In this document: positions 1 through 9,886 of the stretch, in pieces
How positions within the stretch are numbered: position 1 is the stretch's first letter
Layout: each line of letters begins with the position of its first letter
Assembly (NCBI RefSeq): GCF_003992675.1
Contig: NZ_RZMZ01000004.1
Coordinates: forward strand, 281,294-345,293
Origin: Flagellimonas marinaquae
Lineage (GTDB): Bacteria; Bacteroidota; Bacteroidia; Flavobacteriales; Flavobacteriaceae
Length of the DNA: 64,000 nucleotides
Direction: 5' to 3'
Position numbers and translations under genes: made by a program
Notes under the pieces: generated by a model
What the model was told of the DNA's origin: nothing
Database searches by the model: none
The model's input: only the letters and a program-made list of their open reading frames with translations

Positions 1-558
1 CGTGCCTATAACCATGAGAACCTATATTCCAAAAAGAGCATGGAACGGTTTAAGTTCTTCATAGGGTTTCAGAACATGGTTTGCTGTAACCTTTGTGTAT
101 CAACAGATGGTTTTAAATCGGAGGTTAGGGTAGGTAGTTATGCTGAACTAAAGAGCAGTATGGTGGAACTTATCCAATCCTATCAAATGGAGCAACACTT
201 ATTGGCAATGCAGGAGTTTCCGAATTATGGTCTCTCTGAGTCACAATTTGCCCAACTGATAGGGAAATGCAGGCTTTATAATTATTTGCCTAAAGGTACT
301 CGACAAGGACTTCCAGATTTGTTGCTCAATGATGGTCAAATAAGTTCAATGGCCAAGGACTATTATCTCGACGAGTCTTTTTGTAGGGGAGAGGATGGGA
401 ATATCAACCTTTGGAATGTATTTAATCTATTCACATCAGCAAATAAGTCATCTTACATAGATACGTTTCTTGATAGGAATACCAATGCATTCAATTTTAC
501 ACTCGGCTTAAAAGAAGCCATAAGTGGTAATTCAAACTACTCTTGGTTTTTGAGTTGA
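1..558 (+). CDS. DUF3871 family protein (5' end outside window)
   Basis: The reading frame is open from base 1, so the N-terminus lies upstream; an in-frame ATG at 40 is probably internal. The protein resembles the DUF3871 family of Bacteroidota mobile elements: a conserved block around 'WERFKFFIGFQNMV'-type residues, then 'NLCVSTDGFK', and later 'KDYYLDESFC' and 'NLFTSANKSSYID' blocks. The biochemical function of DUF3871 is unknown; these genes recur on conjugative elements and genomic islands. A strong terminator follows. Family assignment is from memory of the motif pattern and is fairly secure; the role is not known. Confidence 0.75.
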   Translation, partial: RAYNHENLYSKKSMERFKFFIGFQNMVCCNLCVSTDGFKSEVRVGSYAELKSSMVELIQSYQMEQHLLAMQEFPNYGLSESQFAQLIGKCRLYNYLPKGTRQGLPDLLLNDGQISSMAKDYYLDESFCRGEDGNINLWNVFNLFTSANKSSYIDTFLDRNTNAFNFTLGLKEAISGNSNYSWFLS

Positions 559-562
559 TGAT

Positions 563-602
563 TGGGCCACCTGAAACATGGTGGCCTTTCATCTTTTTTT
601 TT
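563..602 (+). terminator. Rho-independent terminator after DUF3871 gene
   Basis: GGCCACC (565-571) pairs perfectly with GGTGGCC (580-586), followed by a T-rich tract ending in a run of nine T. It closes the transcription unit of the DUF3871 gene. Confidence 0.8.
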
Positions 603-667
603 GACATTTATAGGTGCAATAATATCTTGATTTCTCGGTTGTTCTATAACCATTTAACTTCAATCAC

Positions 668-1108
668 ATGACAATACAGTTTTCTGCCGTACACAATACT
701 TTTTATAAAGATTTTGAAGTTTGGCGCAAGGATAGCGAAAAAGATGGATTGCCCATAAGTGGGGTTTATAAACTGGTGGCTGATAAACCCATTGGCAGAT
801 TACTTGGGGACGATAACGATGGGGTCTTATACATAGGCAAAGGTGTTATACTTTCTACTGCCAGTAGGGTTGGAAAGTTCATTAATGCTCTAAATAATAC
901 CGAGTCTAGACATAATGGCGGGGTTAGATTGAACGCACCAAATATTTTGAATAAATTTCCAATTGAGAATTTAAAAGTTGAAATAACGTTAACTGAAAGC
1001 CCTGAAGAATTGGAAAGTAATTTACTGCATCAGTACAATGAAGAGTTTGGGGAAATGCCTCCATTTAATAGGAGGATGGAATTCGTAAAGAAGGCCACAT
1101 CTTTATAA
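668..1108 (+). CDS. GIY-YIG nuclease superfamily-like protein
   Basis: A 146-aa protein with the two-part GIY-YIG signature in degenerate form: GVY at residues 32-34 and LYIGKG at about 54-59, with an Arg-containing helix after it. A C-terminal block has a Glu in 'ELESNLLHQY' followed by 'FGEMPPFN', the usual places of the catalytic Glu and Asn. GIY-YIG domains cut DNA in homing endonucleases, UvrC and some restriction enzymes. The gene lies beside, and converges on, the type I restriction operon and its membrane-protein neighbour. It could be a stand-alone nuclease of the defence cluster or a mobile-element enzyme. The superfamily call is good; the function is inferred. Confidence 0.65.
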   Translation: MTIQFSAVHNTFYKDFEVWRKDSEKDGLPISGVYKLVADKPIGRLLGDDNDGVLYIGKGVILSTASRVGKFINALNNTESRHNGGVRLNAPNILNKFPIENLKVEITLTESPEELESNLLHQYNEEFGEMPPFNRRMEFVKKATSL

Positions 1109-1111
1109 TGT

Positions 1112-1807
1112 TCAAGGAAAGATAACTTTGTCATTAAATTCCACCTTAAAATTTATGTTTAATATGTGTCTGGCGTTATAGCCTGCATATAATACCGTAC
1201 ATAAAAGTACAACCGTTAGTATCTTTAAAAATGCATTTTTGGCATACCTGAAAAACTGGATGCACGTGGCTATTAGATAGATGGCAAGTACCCAGAACAA
1301 GTTATTGACCAAAATTATCAAAAGGGTCAGGAGTAACCCTAAAAGGGCTAGAGCAATTGGAATTCCAATGAAAATAAACAGATAGGTCTCAATCCTACCT
1401 TCCTCTGATTTTGGAAGGTCAAAAAAGAAGATTTCTTTAAATACAGAATTTTTTGATTTGGGTTTAAAGTCAAGTGATTTGATGGCAACAAAACCAAAAT
1501 ATGCAATTAAGACTCCGATGAACAAGAGAAAAAAGTTATTTTGCTCCGTGTTGTATTTTACCTCATTGGAGAAACCCCAAGTGAACAAAGCAACAATGGC
1601 GATAACAAAAATTGAAGCAACTATATAGTCTTTTAAAGAAGCTTTATTACTGGTCTTGGTAATTGATTTTCCATCACTAGTATCTTCTGATTCCAAGGTG
1701 TCATCCTTCTTGTTGTCATCAAAAATTGTACTCATTGAATCTATAACTTCTAGAGCAACTTTTTTCAACTTTTCTTCTTTTTCAGACTCTTCCATGTATG
1801 TTGTCAT
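1112..1807 (-). CDS. Hypothetical multi-pass membrane protein
   Basis: A 231-aa protein with a charged, Lys/Asp/Glu-rich N-terminal cytoplasmic stretch of about 58 residues, then five or so hydrophobic segments (roughly residues 60-80, 92-112, 142-168, 168-188 and 194-212). No recognised family. It starts with ATG and lies 25 bp downstream of hsdR on the same strand, so it is probably the last gene of the restriction operon. A role with the restriction system is suggested only by position; it could equally be an unrelated island gene. Confidence 0.55.
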   Translation of the reverse strand: MTTYMEESEKEEKLKKVALEVIDSMSTIFDDNKKDDTLESEDTSDGKSITKTSNKASLKDYIVASIFVIAIVALFTWGFSNEVKYNTEQNNFFLLFIGVLIAYFGFVAIKSLDFKPKSKNSVFKEIFFFDLPKSEEGRIETYLFIFIGIPIALALLGLLLTLLIILVNNLFWVLAIYLIATCIQFFRYAKNAFLKILTVVLLCTVLYAGYNARHILNINFKVEFNDKVIFP

Positions 1808-1832
1808 TTTGAATATTGCAAAGGGCTAGTGA

Positions 1833-4800
1833 CTATAGCTCAAACCCACCTTCCAGTATAAACTTCTGTAGCAAGTTGTCCACTCGAATATTTACTTTGA
1901 ATTGGGGCAATGGCTTTCCTTCCAAATTTTCAAAATAAGCTTTTGCTTTTTCCTTGTCTACCGTATCTTTTAGTTCAGAGAATTTGCCGTATTCATTTAT
2001 ATTTTTTGCGGTAAGACCTGCATCCATCATGGCTCTAAGGCGTGATTCATCGAGGCCCAATGTAGACGATATCTTGTATATCTGGTCGTTTTTGGCGTTG
2101 AACTGGTAAAGAGTAATGTAATCTTTTAAGGTTTTTCCGGGTTCCAGCTTGGCACTACCACGTTGTACATCATGTAGAAATAGGTTGGCATACTTTTGTT
2201 GCTCTTGTGTTAATGAAGCAAACGATTTGTGTAGTTCATCCAGAGTTAGTTGAGTGTCTTCTTTACTAACATTTTCATCATGTAGTTTTTTGAGATACTT
2301 TTCAAAACGAGAATTCATGTAATCTGCATCTATCTTTCCAGTATCTATTTCGGTAATATGACCTTCTACATCATAAGGTATGTTTAAAGAACCTGAACCA
2401 CCACTGTCGCTAAAAAGTTCTTTGTAACGAAGTACAAGCGTCAAATAAATGTTTTCATCCAGTAATAAGGAAACATCTTTTTTATCCTTGCCAATGCCGA
2501 AAGTGTACACCAATTTTCCCCAATTAAAACCTTGTACTCTTGCAGCTTCAAGAAATGTATTGAATTGGTTGAATAGTGTTGCAAACCTTCCACGCTCTGC
2601 TAGATTCTCTGGTAACTTCTCGAAGTTTTTAACTTTGGCCAATGTGAAAAGTTGGGTTATCTCTTCGTAAGTATGGTTCATTCGAGAGAGGTTGAAATCC
2701 AAATGTTCTACAAACAGTCCGATAGGTTTGTCTCCAGAATATAGCTCGATGGCAGCTTCTATATTTCGCTCCATGGTATGTGGATAACGGTAGTATCGTA
2801 TAGTCCCATGCGGTTTGTCTGGACCAAAAAGTCGGTTGGTACGCGAGAATGCTTGTATGATGTTTTCAAACTGCATTTTCTTGTCCATATACAGAGTATT
2901 CACCCACTTACTGTCAAAGCCAGTTAACATTTGGTCAACAACAATTAGTAGATCGAGCTGTTTTTCTGGTTCCCTCTCTATTCGTAAATAGGGTGTTTTA
3001 TGAGCTAGTCTTGCGGCAATATCTTTTTTCATCTTGGCGTAGTTGGCCAGCCTAAAGTCTTGGTCATATTGAGCATTGTAGTCTTCTATAATTTCAACTA
3101 GTGCATCTTCCTTATATTCAGAATTGCCATTGTTGTCAATGGTTGGGTCAAATAGCCCAGTTATTTTTAGTTGAGGATTCGCTTTCTTGAAAGCTCGGTA
3201 GTATCTAACCGCCATGGGAATACTACTCGTAGCAAATATGGCATGGAATTTACCTCCTTGGCTTAGTACCATCCAATTATCGAGAATGTCAGCTATAACA
3301 CTTGAAATATGCTGCTCACGGTCGTATTGAGCTGAGGAAATATGGTCCTCTATTCCTGTAATATATCTGCCAGATTGATCTTTTTTCCCAGCCATGGGTA
3401 CATCGTTCATGTATTTAAGGAAAATCTGTTTCTTTTTCCCATCATCCAAGGCTTCTTGAACGGTATCTGCCTTTGCTTTTTCTAAAGCAACTGCCTCTCT
3501 GAGATCCCTGTCTTTATATGTCAATACTTTGTAGGGATCAAAACCAAGAACATTTTTGTCCCGAATACCATCTGCGATGCTGTATCTACCTAGTTCATCC
3601 CCAAAAACAGTAGCAGTGGTATTTAGTTTCTTTTTATTTTCATCGTGTATGGGAGTTCCTGTAAAACCGAAAAAAATCGCCCATGGAAAAGTACTCTTGA
3701 TAGTTATGAGCATATCCCCAAAGGTGCTCCGATGGGCTTCATCTACAATAAAAACAATACGTTTACTGTTCATTATTTTGATATCGGCATCCTTTAGACC
3801 TTCTTCCTCTTTATTGATGAGACTCATTTTTTGGATAGAGGTAACTATCAAAGTATTGGCAGGGTCATCGCTTTTAAGTTTTGTTACCAACACTCCTGTG
3901 TTTTCAGTGGCTTGTACTTCTTCGTTATCATCTGAGAAGCCACGGTATTCCTTTAAAGATTGAGTGCCAAGTTCTATTCTATCCATTAGAAAAACAACCT
4001 TGTCTGCATCTTTGGAGTTGGCAATAAGTTGGGCACTTTTAAAACTCGTCATGGTTTTACCGGAGCCAGTGGTATGCCACACATAGCCTCCTAGAGCTTG
4101 CCTACTTTTCCAATCAGTTTTGGCTACTTTGTCACTAATGGCATTGGCAGCATAGTACTGGTAGCTTCGCATTACCTTTAGTATGCCATCCGTGGTATCA
4201 GGTACAGTATAGAAGCCAATGAGTTGGTGTGCCATGGGTATAGAGAGGAGGGAAGTGGCAATATCGCTCCAGAGGTTAATAGGCTCATTATTGAAGTCTG
4301 CCCACTGAAAGTAAAAGTCCTTATTGAACTTGCCATCTGGACCAGGGTTTGCAAAGTATCGGGTTTGTTCAGGCTCCATGGCCACAAATACCTGTACAAG
4401 GGAAAACAAACCCGTGAAGATACCAGCACGGGCGTACTTTTCTATTTGATGATAGGCTTGGCTAACGGATACACCACTGCGTTTAAGTTCAATATGTATT
4501 AGTGGCATGCCGTTGATTAACAACATTAAATCGCCACGTCCATCTCCTAATATTTTAGATTTGCTCTTGAACTTTGGTTGTTGGGCAATTTGATACCTAC
4601 TTTGCCCTGCTGCTATTTCATGGCGGTCGTATATCTTTAAACTAATCTCTTTTCCAAAATGCAGTTCATCCTTTGGATTATCCCTCGTAATCGCTACCGT
4701 TTTGCCATTTATAAATCCGTTCAGTTTAAGTGGTGTGCGTAGCGTGTTGATTTGTTCCAGTATTTGCTGTATTTCACCATCCGTAAGTGGCTGGTCATTA

Positions 4801-4958
4801 AGGCGATCAATACCACGGTTGTTTTCAAACAATATATTCGCCCAGTTTTGCAAAAGGTCTTGCTCTGTAGGGTATTTAATAACTTCCTTCTCCCATCCTT
4901 TGTGGGATAGAGCCTCTACAAGAGCAGCCTCAAAAGCATCTTCATTGGTAAATATCAT
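1833..4958 (-). CDS. hsdR: Type I restriction enzyme, R subunit (HsdR)
   Basis: The motor and nuclease subunit of the type I restriction-modification complex. It translocates unmethylated DNA with ATP and cuts it. In the 1041-aa protein an N-terminal PD-(D/E)xK nuclease is visible ('GDLMLLING' at about 142-150 and 'IELKR' at 156-160). The superfamily 2 helicase motifs follow: Walker A 'HTTGSGKT' at about 295-302, DEAH at 406-409, motif III 'GFTGTP' at about 431-436, and a motif VI block 'IQAFSRTNRLFG' further on. Length is normal for the family and all key residues are present. It is the third gene of hsdM-hsdS-hsdR, with a 21-bp gap after hsdS. Confidence 0.95.
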   Translation of the reverse strand: MIFTNEDAFEAALVEALSHKGWEKEVIKYPTEQDLLQNWANILFENNRGIDRLNDQPLTDGEIQQILEQINTLRTPLKLNGFINGKTVAITRDNPKDELHFGKEISLKIYDRHEIAAGQSRYQIAQQPKFKSKSKILGDGRGDLMLLINGMPLIHIELKRSGVSVSQAYHQIEKYARAGIFTGLFSLVQVFVAMEPEQTRYFANPGPDGKFNKDFYFQWADFNNEPINLWSDIATSLLSIPMAHQLIGFYTVPDTTDGILKVMRSYQYYAANAISDKVAKTDWKSRQALGGYVWHTTGSGKTMTSFKSAQLIANSKDADKVVFLMDRIELGTQSLKEYRGFSDDNEEVQATENTGVLVTKLKSDDPANTLIVTSIQKMSLINKEEEGLKDADIKIMNSKRIVFIVDEAHRSTFGDMLITIKSTFPWAIFFGFTGTPIHDENKKKLNTTATVFGDELGRYSIADGIRDKNVLGFDPYKVLTYKDRDLREAVALEKAKADTVQEALDDGKKKQIFLKYMNDVPMAGKKDQSGRYITGIEDHISSAQYDREQHISSVIADILDNWMVLSQGGKFHAIFATSSIPMAVRYYRAFKKANPQLKITGLFDPTIDNNGNSEYKEDALVEIIEDYNAQYDQDFRLANYAKMKKDIAARLAHKTPYLRIEREPEKQLDLLIVVDQMLTGFDSKWVNTLYMDKKMQFENIIQAFSRTNRLFGPDKPHGTIRYYRYPHTMERNIEAAIELYSGDKPIGLFVEHLDFNLSRMNHTYEEITQLFTLAKVKNFEKLPENLAERGRFATLFNQFNTFLEAARVQGFNWGKLVYTFGIGKDKKDVSLLLDENIYLTLVLRYKELFSDSGGSGSLNIPYDVEGHITEIDTGKIDADYMNSRFEKYLKKLHDENVSKEDTQLTLDELHKSFASLTQEQQKYANLFLHDVQRGSAKLEPGKTLKDYITLYQFNAKNDQIYKISSTLGLDESRLRAMMDAGLTAKNINEYGKFSELKDTVDKEKAKAYFENLEGKPLPQFKVNIRVDNLLQKFILEGGFEL

Positions 4959-4979
4959 AGTTTGATAAAGTTGGTTGGG

Positions 4980-6221
4980 TTAGTTGACAAAAAGCTTATC
5001 TAAAAGTGCTTTTTTAATGTTTTGTAGTTTATTAAGTTGTTCTTTTTGATTGGAAATAAGTGAATCTAAATTCTTAAAATATTCGCCTATTTTAATTTGT
5101 TCATCTTCTTTTGGGATATTAATCAAATATTCCTCGAGGCTATTCCCTTTTAAATTACCAATAGCACCATTGCCACCTGCGATATTTTGTTTTAGAAATC
5201 GTGAATACCAAGTTGAACTCATCGACGCATTCAAAAAATAAGGCACATTTGTTTCTGCTATTAACATAAAACCACCGTGGACAGCTTTGTTTTTTAAAAC
5301 TTCAACTATTGCGTGCTTACCAACCAGACGACTTGAACCATTAGCCGCAGTTATCAAAATATCTCCCTCTTTAATGAAGTCGATATTAATTGCTTCTTTT
5401 TTTACATAAACATCATCATCCTGTTCTAAAAACGTATCGTTATCAATATTAGAAGACCGCAACACCTTAATCCCTTTATTCCTTGTGTCACTAGGACTGT
5501 ATGTTAGACCTCTTCTACACTTAGCTAGAGTTTTAAATGGAAATAATTCCCACTCCCCAGAAAACCCCTTAAAACGGATCTCTGGTACTTTAGCACCTTC
5601 TTGTGGAAACATCTTAACAAGCATGGCACTTTTGAGATTTTTAAGCTTGGTGAGTTGGGTTTGGTGCTTTGTTATAAGTTTGTCTAATCCTAAAAAAAGG
5701 TTAGCAATTTTTTCTTGCTCTGAAATATGAGGATAAGGCAAGAATGTTTCTTGCAAATCGTTATTTCTAATGTGAACGACAGATTTACCTTGAGCTTTTT
5801 TTACTAATTCGTTATATACTCCTCCATTTGAAATTGATAATGCGACAAATTGCGAATTCAAGGCTTCATACGGCCGTATAACATTCAAATCACCACCTAT
5901 AATGATATGCTTGTTCTTAATAACGGATGCCACAATGATGTCTTCGGCAGATTCGCCAGATGACGGGATTATAACTTCACCTCCTTCACTATATACGGAG
6001 CCATCTTTTGGTTCCACAAAAGTGTCAATGTCTTCAATCAGAAGATTATAATTTGTATATAGTCGGCCATAAAGTATTATAGGATGACCACTTTTTTTCA
6101 GGTCGTTTTTGGAGTAACCATTGCCTTTCAAAAAGTCTCCCAGATGTAAAAGCTGTTCATTTTTCCATTTATCTGAAAAACCATCAAACCGAACTTCTGG
6201 GCTTTTCTTGTTTAATGCCAT
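4980..6221 (-). CDS. hsdS: Type I restriction enzyme, specificity subunit (HsdS)
   Basis: The 413-aa DNA-recognition subunit. It has the classic two-repeat layout: target recognition domain 1 beginning near 'PEVRFDGF' (about residues 9-16), a central conserved helix around 'LFLGLDKLITKHQTQL' (about 177-205), target recognition domain 2 from 'PEIRFKGF' (about 215), and a second conserved helix near the C-terminus ('YFKNLDSLISNQKEQLNKL'). Each recognition domain reads one half of a split target; the target cannot be read from the sequence. The start is 1 bp after the hsdM stop codon (TAG-T-ATG), so the two are translationally coupled. Confidence 0.93.
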   Translation of the reverse strand: MALNKKSPEVRFDGFSDKWKNEQLLHLGDFLKGNGYSKNDLKKSGHPIILYGRLYTNYNLLIEDIDTFVEPKDGSVYSEGGEVIIPSSGESAEDIIVASVIKNKHIIIGGDLNVIRPYEALNSQFVALSISNGGVYNELVKKAQGKSVVHIRNNDLQETFLPYPHISEQEKIANLFLGLDKLITKHQTQLTKLKNLKSAMLVKMFPQEGAKVPEIRFKGFSGEWELFPFKTLAKCRRGLTYSPSDTRNKGIKVLRSSNIDNDTFLEQDDDVYVKKEAINIDFIKEGDILITAANGSSRLVGKHAIVEVLKNKAVHGGFMLIAETNVPYFLNASMSSTWYSRFLKQNIAGGNGAIGNLKGNSLEEYLINIPKEDEQIKIGEYFKNLDSLISNQKEQLNKLQNIKKALLDKLFVN

Positions 6222-6222
6222 A

Positions 6223-8991
6223 CTATCCTTCGGTTTTTAATATGTTCTTAAATTCGGTCAGCGCTTTAACATCCTGTTCGTTACCTGTGAGCTCGCCCAA
6301 TAAATTTGCCAAGGCATTTTCCGCCTCATTGATGTCTTTAGCAACTTCTGAGTAGGTTGTAGCATACTTTTCAACCAAGTGTTGCAACTTTCTGGTTAAG
6401 GTATCCACGGTATTTGTTGGTAGTTTATACAAAGCGTGTACCACAGGTTTCACCCATTTGTGTTTCAGAACCGTATTTACTTGTTCAACGGTCAGGTTTT
6501 CAATGGTCTCCTTGGTTCGCATGTGTAGTGCTGCCTTTTCTTCCTTTACTTGAACTTTAAGTTCTTTCTGTTCTGCTAATAATTGACTGGCTTTTACAAT
6601 TTGGTACTCAAAAGAATCCTCGTCAAACTTAAATGTACTTTGTAATTGTAACAAGTATTTGTTTACTGCCGTTTTGCCATAAGTTCCATCTTTGTTGGCA
6701 TCCATTGCCTTCCAATTTACTTGCTTATGTTTCGTTATAAACTGTTCCTTTTCAGGTTTTCTTGCTTTGTTTTCCAGCAACTCTTGGTATGTCTTTAGGG
6801 TATTGATTTCAGGGGTTTCTACATCGACATAGGCTTCCTTAACCGCTTCGTTCAACTCCTTTGCCACAAAAGCCTCGTTTTTATCATTCAATAGATTACC
6901 TTCTTTTTCTTCCTCCGGTAATTGTTCAATCAATTCTTCTATTTCGGCTCCGATGGCAGTAAGACGTTTTTCGTTTTCAGTTAAGGTATTCAATTGTTCC
7001 GCTAGGTACAGTTCTTCCACTAACTCAAAGGGAAGGATACGCCCTTTCCAACCTTCTTGTTCCTCTACATCTTTTCCGTTCTTTTTCTTGGTAACCATAT
7101 TAGGCTCAACTACTCGGGTTGCTTTAAAGCCTTCCGTCTGTATAATCTCAAGATCTACCTTGGTCGTCTGCCATTCATCATCAAAAAGCTGGTAGGCTTC
7201 ATATTTATCTATAAGCGGTATATTTTGCAAGCGTTCAAAAATAGCTGAACTAATTACGCCTTTTTCTTTGGTTACCTTTACCCGTTCTACTGAATCCAAC
7301 AATCGGTTATTGAGATACTGTTCAAAATCATCGAAAGCAGTGTTGAATTTTTTTACAAATGATTTAACGCTACTATCAGCCTCAATACTTTCTTTTATAT
7401 CATCTACCTTCAAATTGGCATTAACTGCTGTGATATTCTCGAACAAGGCTTCTCGTAGGCTTGGTAATGCCTCCCAGTATTCACTAAGGTCATCAATTTC
7501 ATTCACGGGTATACCACCAAACATGGAAGCATAAATATCCCATTTTTCTGCTGGTTCAGAGGAATCTACGTATCTAGGAATATTTAAATTGTACTCATTT
7601 TTACGAATTACATCTCTTTCTACGACTCTTGAGAATTTTGGTTCAGGTTTTCTTTCACGAACGACATCAGCAATACGCTTTATATCCGAAGCACGTAGTT
7701 TATTGTTTTTACCTTCTTTGATATATCCTTTGGAAGCATCAACAATCAATACATCCGTATTGCTACGTCTTTGTTTAAGTACTAAGATGATTGTTGGGAT
7801 GCCCGTACCAAAGAATACACCTGCAGGTAGCCCTATAATGGCATCAATATGGTTACTTTCTATAAGTTGCTTGCGTATGGTTCCCTCTTCGCCACCACGG
7901 AAAAGAACGCCGTGGGGCAATACTATATTCATGATGCCGTCTGGCTTTACATGGTAAAGGTCGTGCAATAGAAATGCGAAGTCGGCCTTGGTCTTTGGTG
8001 CTAGTCCAAAACGGGAATATCGAGGGTCAGCTTCCTTGTTAGCAGGTGTCCATTTCTGGGAATAGGGGGGGTTGGAAACAACGGCATCTACATACAAAGT
8101 ATTGTAGGTGTGTATGGGGTCGTTTTCATCAAAGTATGGCCAATCTTCTTCTAGTGTATCTCCGTTTCTTGTTTGGATGTTGGATGGTAAAATACCGCGC
8201 ATGACCAAGTTCATACGGGTAAGGTTGTAGGTGTTTTGTTTTAGTTCTTGTGCGTAGTACTTAATGTTATCCTTGTCGTCCATGTACTTGGCCACACTAC
8301 TTCCAATATTAATCAGCAGTGATCCAGAACCACTGCAGGAATCATATATCTGTATTTCTTTACGGTCTTTTAGATGGTCGGAAACAATTTCAGACATTAA
8401 GACAGAAACCTCATGTGGCGTGTAGAACTCTCCAGCTTTTTTGCCAGCATTTGCCGCAAACTTTTCGATGAGATACTCATAGATAAAACCAAGTACATCA
8501 TAGTCCTGCTTTCCATCCATTGGTATATCCTTGATAAGATGAAGCAAATCGTTGATTGCCTTGGTCTGCTTTGGTGCTGAGTCCCCAAGTTTACTTAATC
8601 CTGTATGTAAGGTATTAAAAATGCCGTCAAACAGTTTCTTATGCTTCGGGCTAATCAAACGGTCAAATGCAGACAACGCATCTCGTACATCCGACACATC
8701 AAAGTCTTTTCCTTTATCAATCCATGTACTGAACAAATATTTATACGAAATAAAGTAACCGATATTCTTTTTTATAAAGTCTATAGTTTCTGTTTCTGTG
8801 TCATCCTCAGAGAGTGCTTTTATATCATCTTCCGTAAAGTCTTCCTTACGGGCAAATTGTATTTGCTTTTCGGATAGGTATTTGTAAAAGATGAAGCCTA
8901 AGATGTAGTCTTTATATTCGTTTGCTTCAATTTTTGAACGCATCTGGTTTGCAGATTCCCAAATTTTAGCAGCTAGTTGTTGTTTGTTCAT
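6223..8991 (-). CDS. hsdM: Type I restriction enzyme, methyltransferase subunit (HsdM), long form
   Basis: A 922-aa N6-adenine methyltransferase subunit that methylates host DNA with HsdS. An N-terminal HsdM helical domain (about 1-150) precedes the methylase: 'FYTPHEV' at about 189-195, the AdoMet-binding motif I 'DSCSGSGSLLI' at about 217-227, and the catalytic NPPY at 307-310. The last 300 or so residues, beyond the usual ~500-600-aa length, are helix-rich and highly charged (Glu/Lys) and look coiled-coil-like. The extension occurs in a subset of type I systems; its role here is unknown. It is the first structural gene of the operon, 12 bp after the small XRE gene. Confidence 0.93.
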   Translation of the reverse strand: MNKQQLAAKIWESANQMRSKIEANEYKDYILGFIFYKYLSEKQIQFARKEDFTEDDIKALSEDDTETETIDFIKKNIGYFISYKYLFSTWIDKGKDFDVSDVRDALSAFDRLISPKHKKLFDGIFNTLHTGLSKLGDSAPKQTKAINDLLHLIKDIPMDGKQDYDVLGFIYEYLIEKFAANAGKKAGEFYTPHEVSVLMSEIVSDHLKDRKEIQIYDSCSGSGSLLINIGSSVAKYMDDKDNIKYYAQELKQNTYNLTRMNLVMRGILPSNIQTRNGDTLEEDWPYFDENDPIHTYNTLYVDAVVSNPPYSQKWTPANKEADPRYSRFGLAPKTKADFAFLLHDLYHVKPDGIMNIVLPHGVLFRGGEEGTIRKQLIESNHIDAIIGLPAGVFFGTGIPTIILVLKQRRSNTDVLIVDASKGYIKEGKNNKLRASDIKRIADVVRERKPEPKFSRVVERDVIRKNEYNLNIPRYVDSSEPAEKWDIYASMFGGIPVNEIDDLSEYWEALPSLREALFENITAVNANLKVDDIKESIEADSSVKSFVKKFNTAFDDFEQYLNNRLLDSVERVKVTKEKGVISSAIFERLQNIPLIDKYEAYQLFDDEWQTTKVDLEIIQTEGFKATRVVEPNMVTKKKNGKDVEEQEGWKGRILPFELVEELYLAEQLNTLTENEKRLTAIGAEIEELIEQLPEEEKEGNLLNDKNEAFVAKELNEAVKEAYVDVETPEINTLKTYQELLENKARKPEKEQFITKHKQVNWKAMDANKDGTYGKTAVNKYLLQLQSTFKFDEDSFEYQIVKASQLLAEQKELKVQVKEEKAALHMRTKETIENLTVEQVNTVLKHKWVKPVVHALYKLPTNTVDTLTRKLQHLVEKYATTYSEVAKDINEAENALANLLGELTGNEQDVKALTEFKNILKTEG

Positions 8992-9003
8992 TATCGTTGT
9001 ATG

Positions 9004-9201
9004 TTATTCTTCTTTATTCGAAATTAATAGCTCCTTTACGTCAACATTTAAAATCCGTGCAACGGCATAAAGTACTTCCAAGCTAGGTTGATTACGGTTC
9101 TGTACATATCCGTTGACCGTATTGAAACTCTTACCTAACTTCTCAGCTAGCCAGACTTGCTTTATGCCTTTTTCCTCTAGGACTTCTTTAATTCTATTCA
9201 T
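9004..9201 (-). CDS. XRE-family small regulator heading the restriction operon
   Basis: A 65-aa protein that is almost entirely a helix-turn-helix of the XRE/Cro type ('IKQVWLAEKLGKSFNTVNGY', then 'QPSLEVLYAVARILNVDVKELL'). It lies immediately upstream of hsdM on the same strand. That position matches controller (C) proteins that time expression of restriction genes after transfer to a new host, so it probably regulates its own operon. Its operator was not identified in the 287-bp upstream gap, which is AT-rich. Confidence 0.85.
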   Translation of the reverse strand: MNRIKEVLEEKGIKQVWLAEKLGKSFNTVNGYVQNRNQPSLEVLYAVARILNVDVKELLISNKEE

Positions 9202-9488
9202 TGGAAATAATGATATGAGGGAGATAATAAAAGTAGGTTTTTTACTATAAATACCAAGCAGAGCATTATATTTTTATATAAAAATTTTTTTGACCCCCAT
9301 TTGTTTTTACGCAAAGTACCTCTTGCAATACCCCCACCTAATGCTCGCTGGGGAAATACCCCGCCCATCTTTAGATTAATAGCTTTTTTACTGTCTGGTA
9401 AATAAAATCAAGGTGATAGCTGATTGTTTTACTAGCAAAAGGTGGCTTGGTCTAGAATGGAAATATTCAACTTCAAAAATCAAAAGAA

Positions 9489-9881
9489 ATGGTTAGAATT
9501 ATCGGTTACAGAGAACGGGAGAATGAAGAAGGAGAATCATTCTTCCTCTTGGAACTTCAAGGCGGCATAGAGATGGTATTAAGCCAAACTACCAACAGAT
9601 ATTATGCTACGGCCAAGAGAGCGTTTATCTCCTCCACATTTGACGAGAATACCTGTGAAGCATTGATAGGGACAGAAATGCCGGGGAAGATTGTCAAGGA
9701 AGAATGCGAGCCATACCAGTACATTATCAAAGAGACTGGCGAGGAAATTACCTTGTCCCACAGATGGGTATATCTTCCAGAAGGTGCTCCTGAACCCAAG
9801 AGAGAACCAAAGACTCCTGTAGAGGCCATAGAGGCCGATGTAAGTACCTTTAGTACAAATGGAGTACATGAACTTGTCTAA
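9489..9881 (+). CDS. Hypothetical protein upstream of radC
   Basis: A 130-aa acidic protein with an ATG start. The N-terminal 90 residues look like a compact beta-rich domain; the tail from about residue 95 is proline/glutamate-rich and probably disordered. I know similar small proteins as companions of stand-alone RadC genes on Bacteroidota mobile elements, but I cannot name a family or function. Its own terminator follows and radC starts 50 bp downstream. Confidence 0.55.
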   Translation: MVRIIGYRERENEEGESFFLLELQGGIEMVLSQTTNRYYATAKRAFISSTFDENTCEALIGTEMPGKIVKEECEPYQYIIKETGEEITLSHRWVYLPEGAPEPKREPKTPVEAIEADVSTFSTNGVHELV

Positions 9882-9886
9882 TAAAC

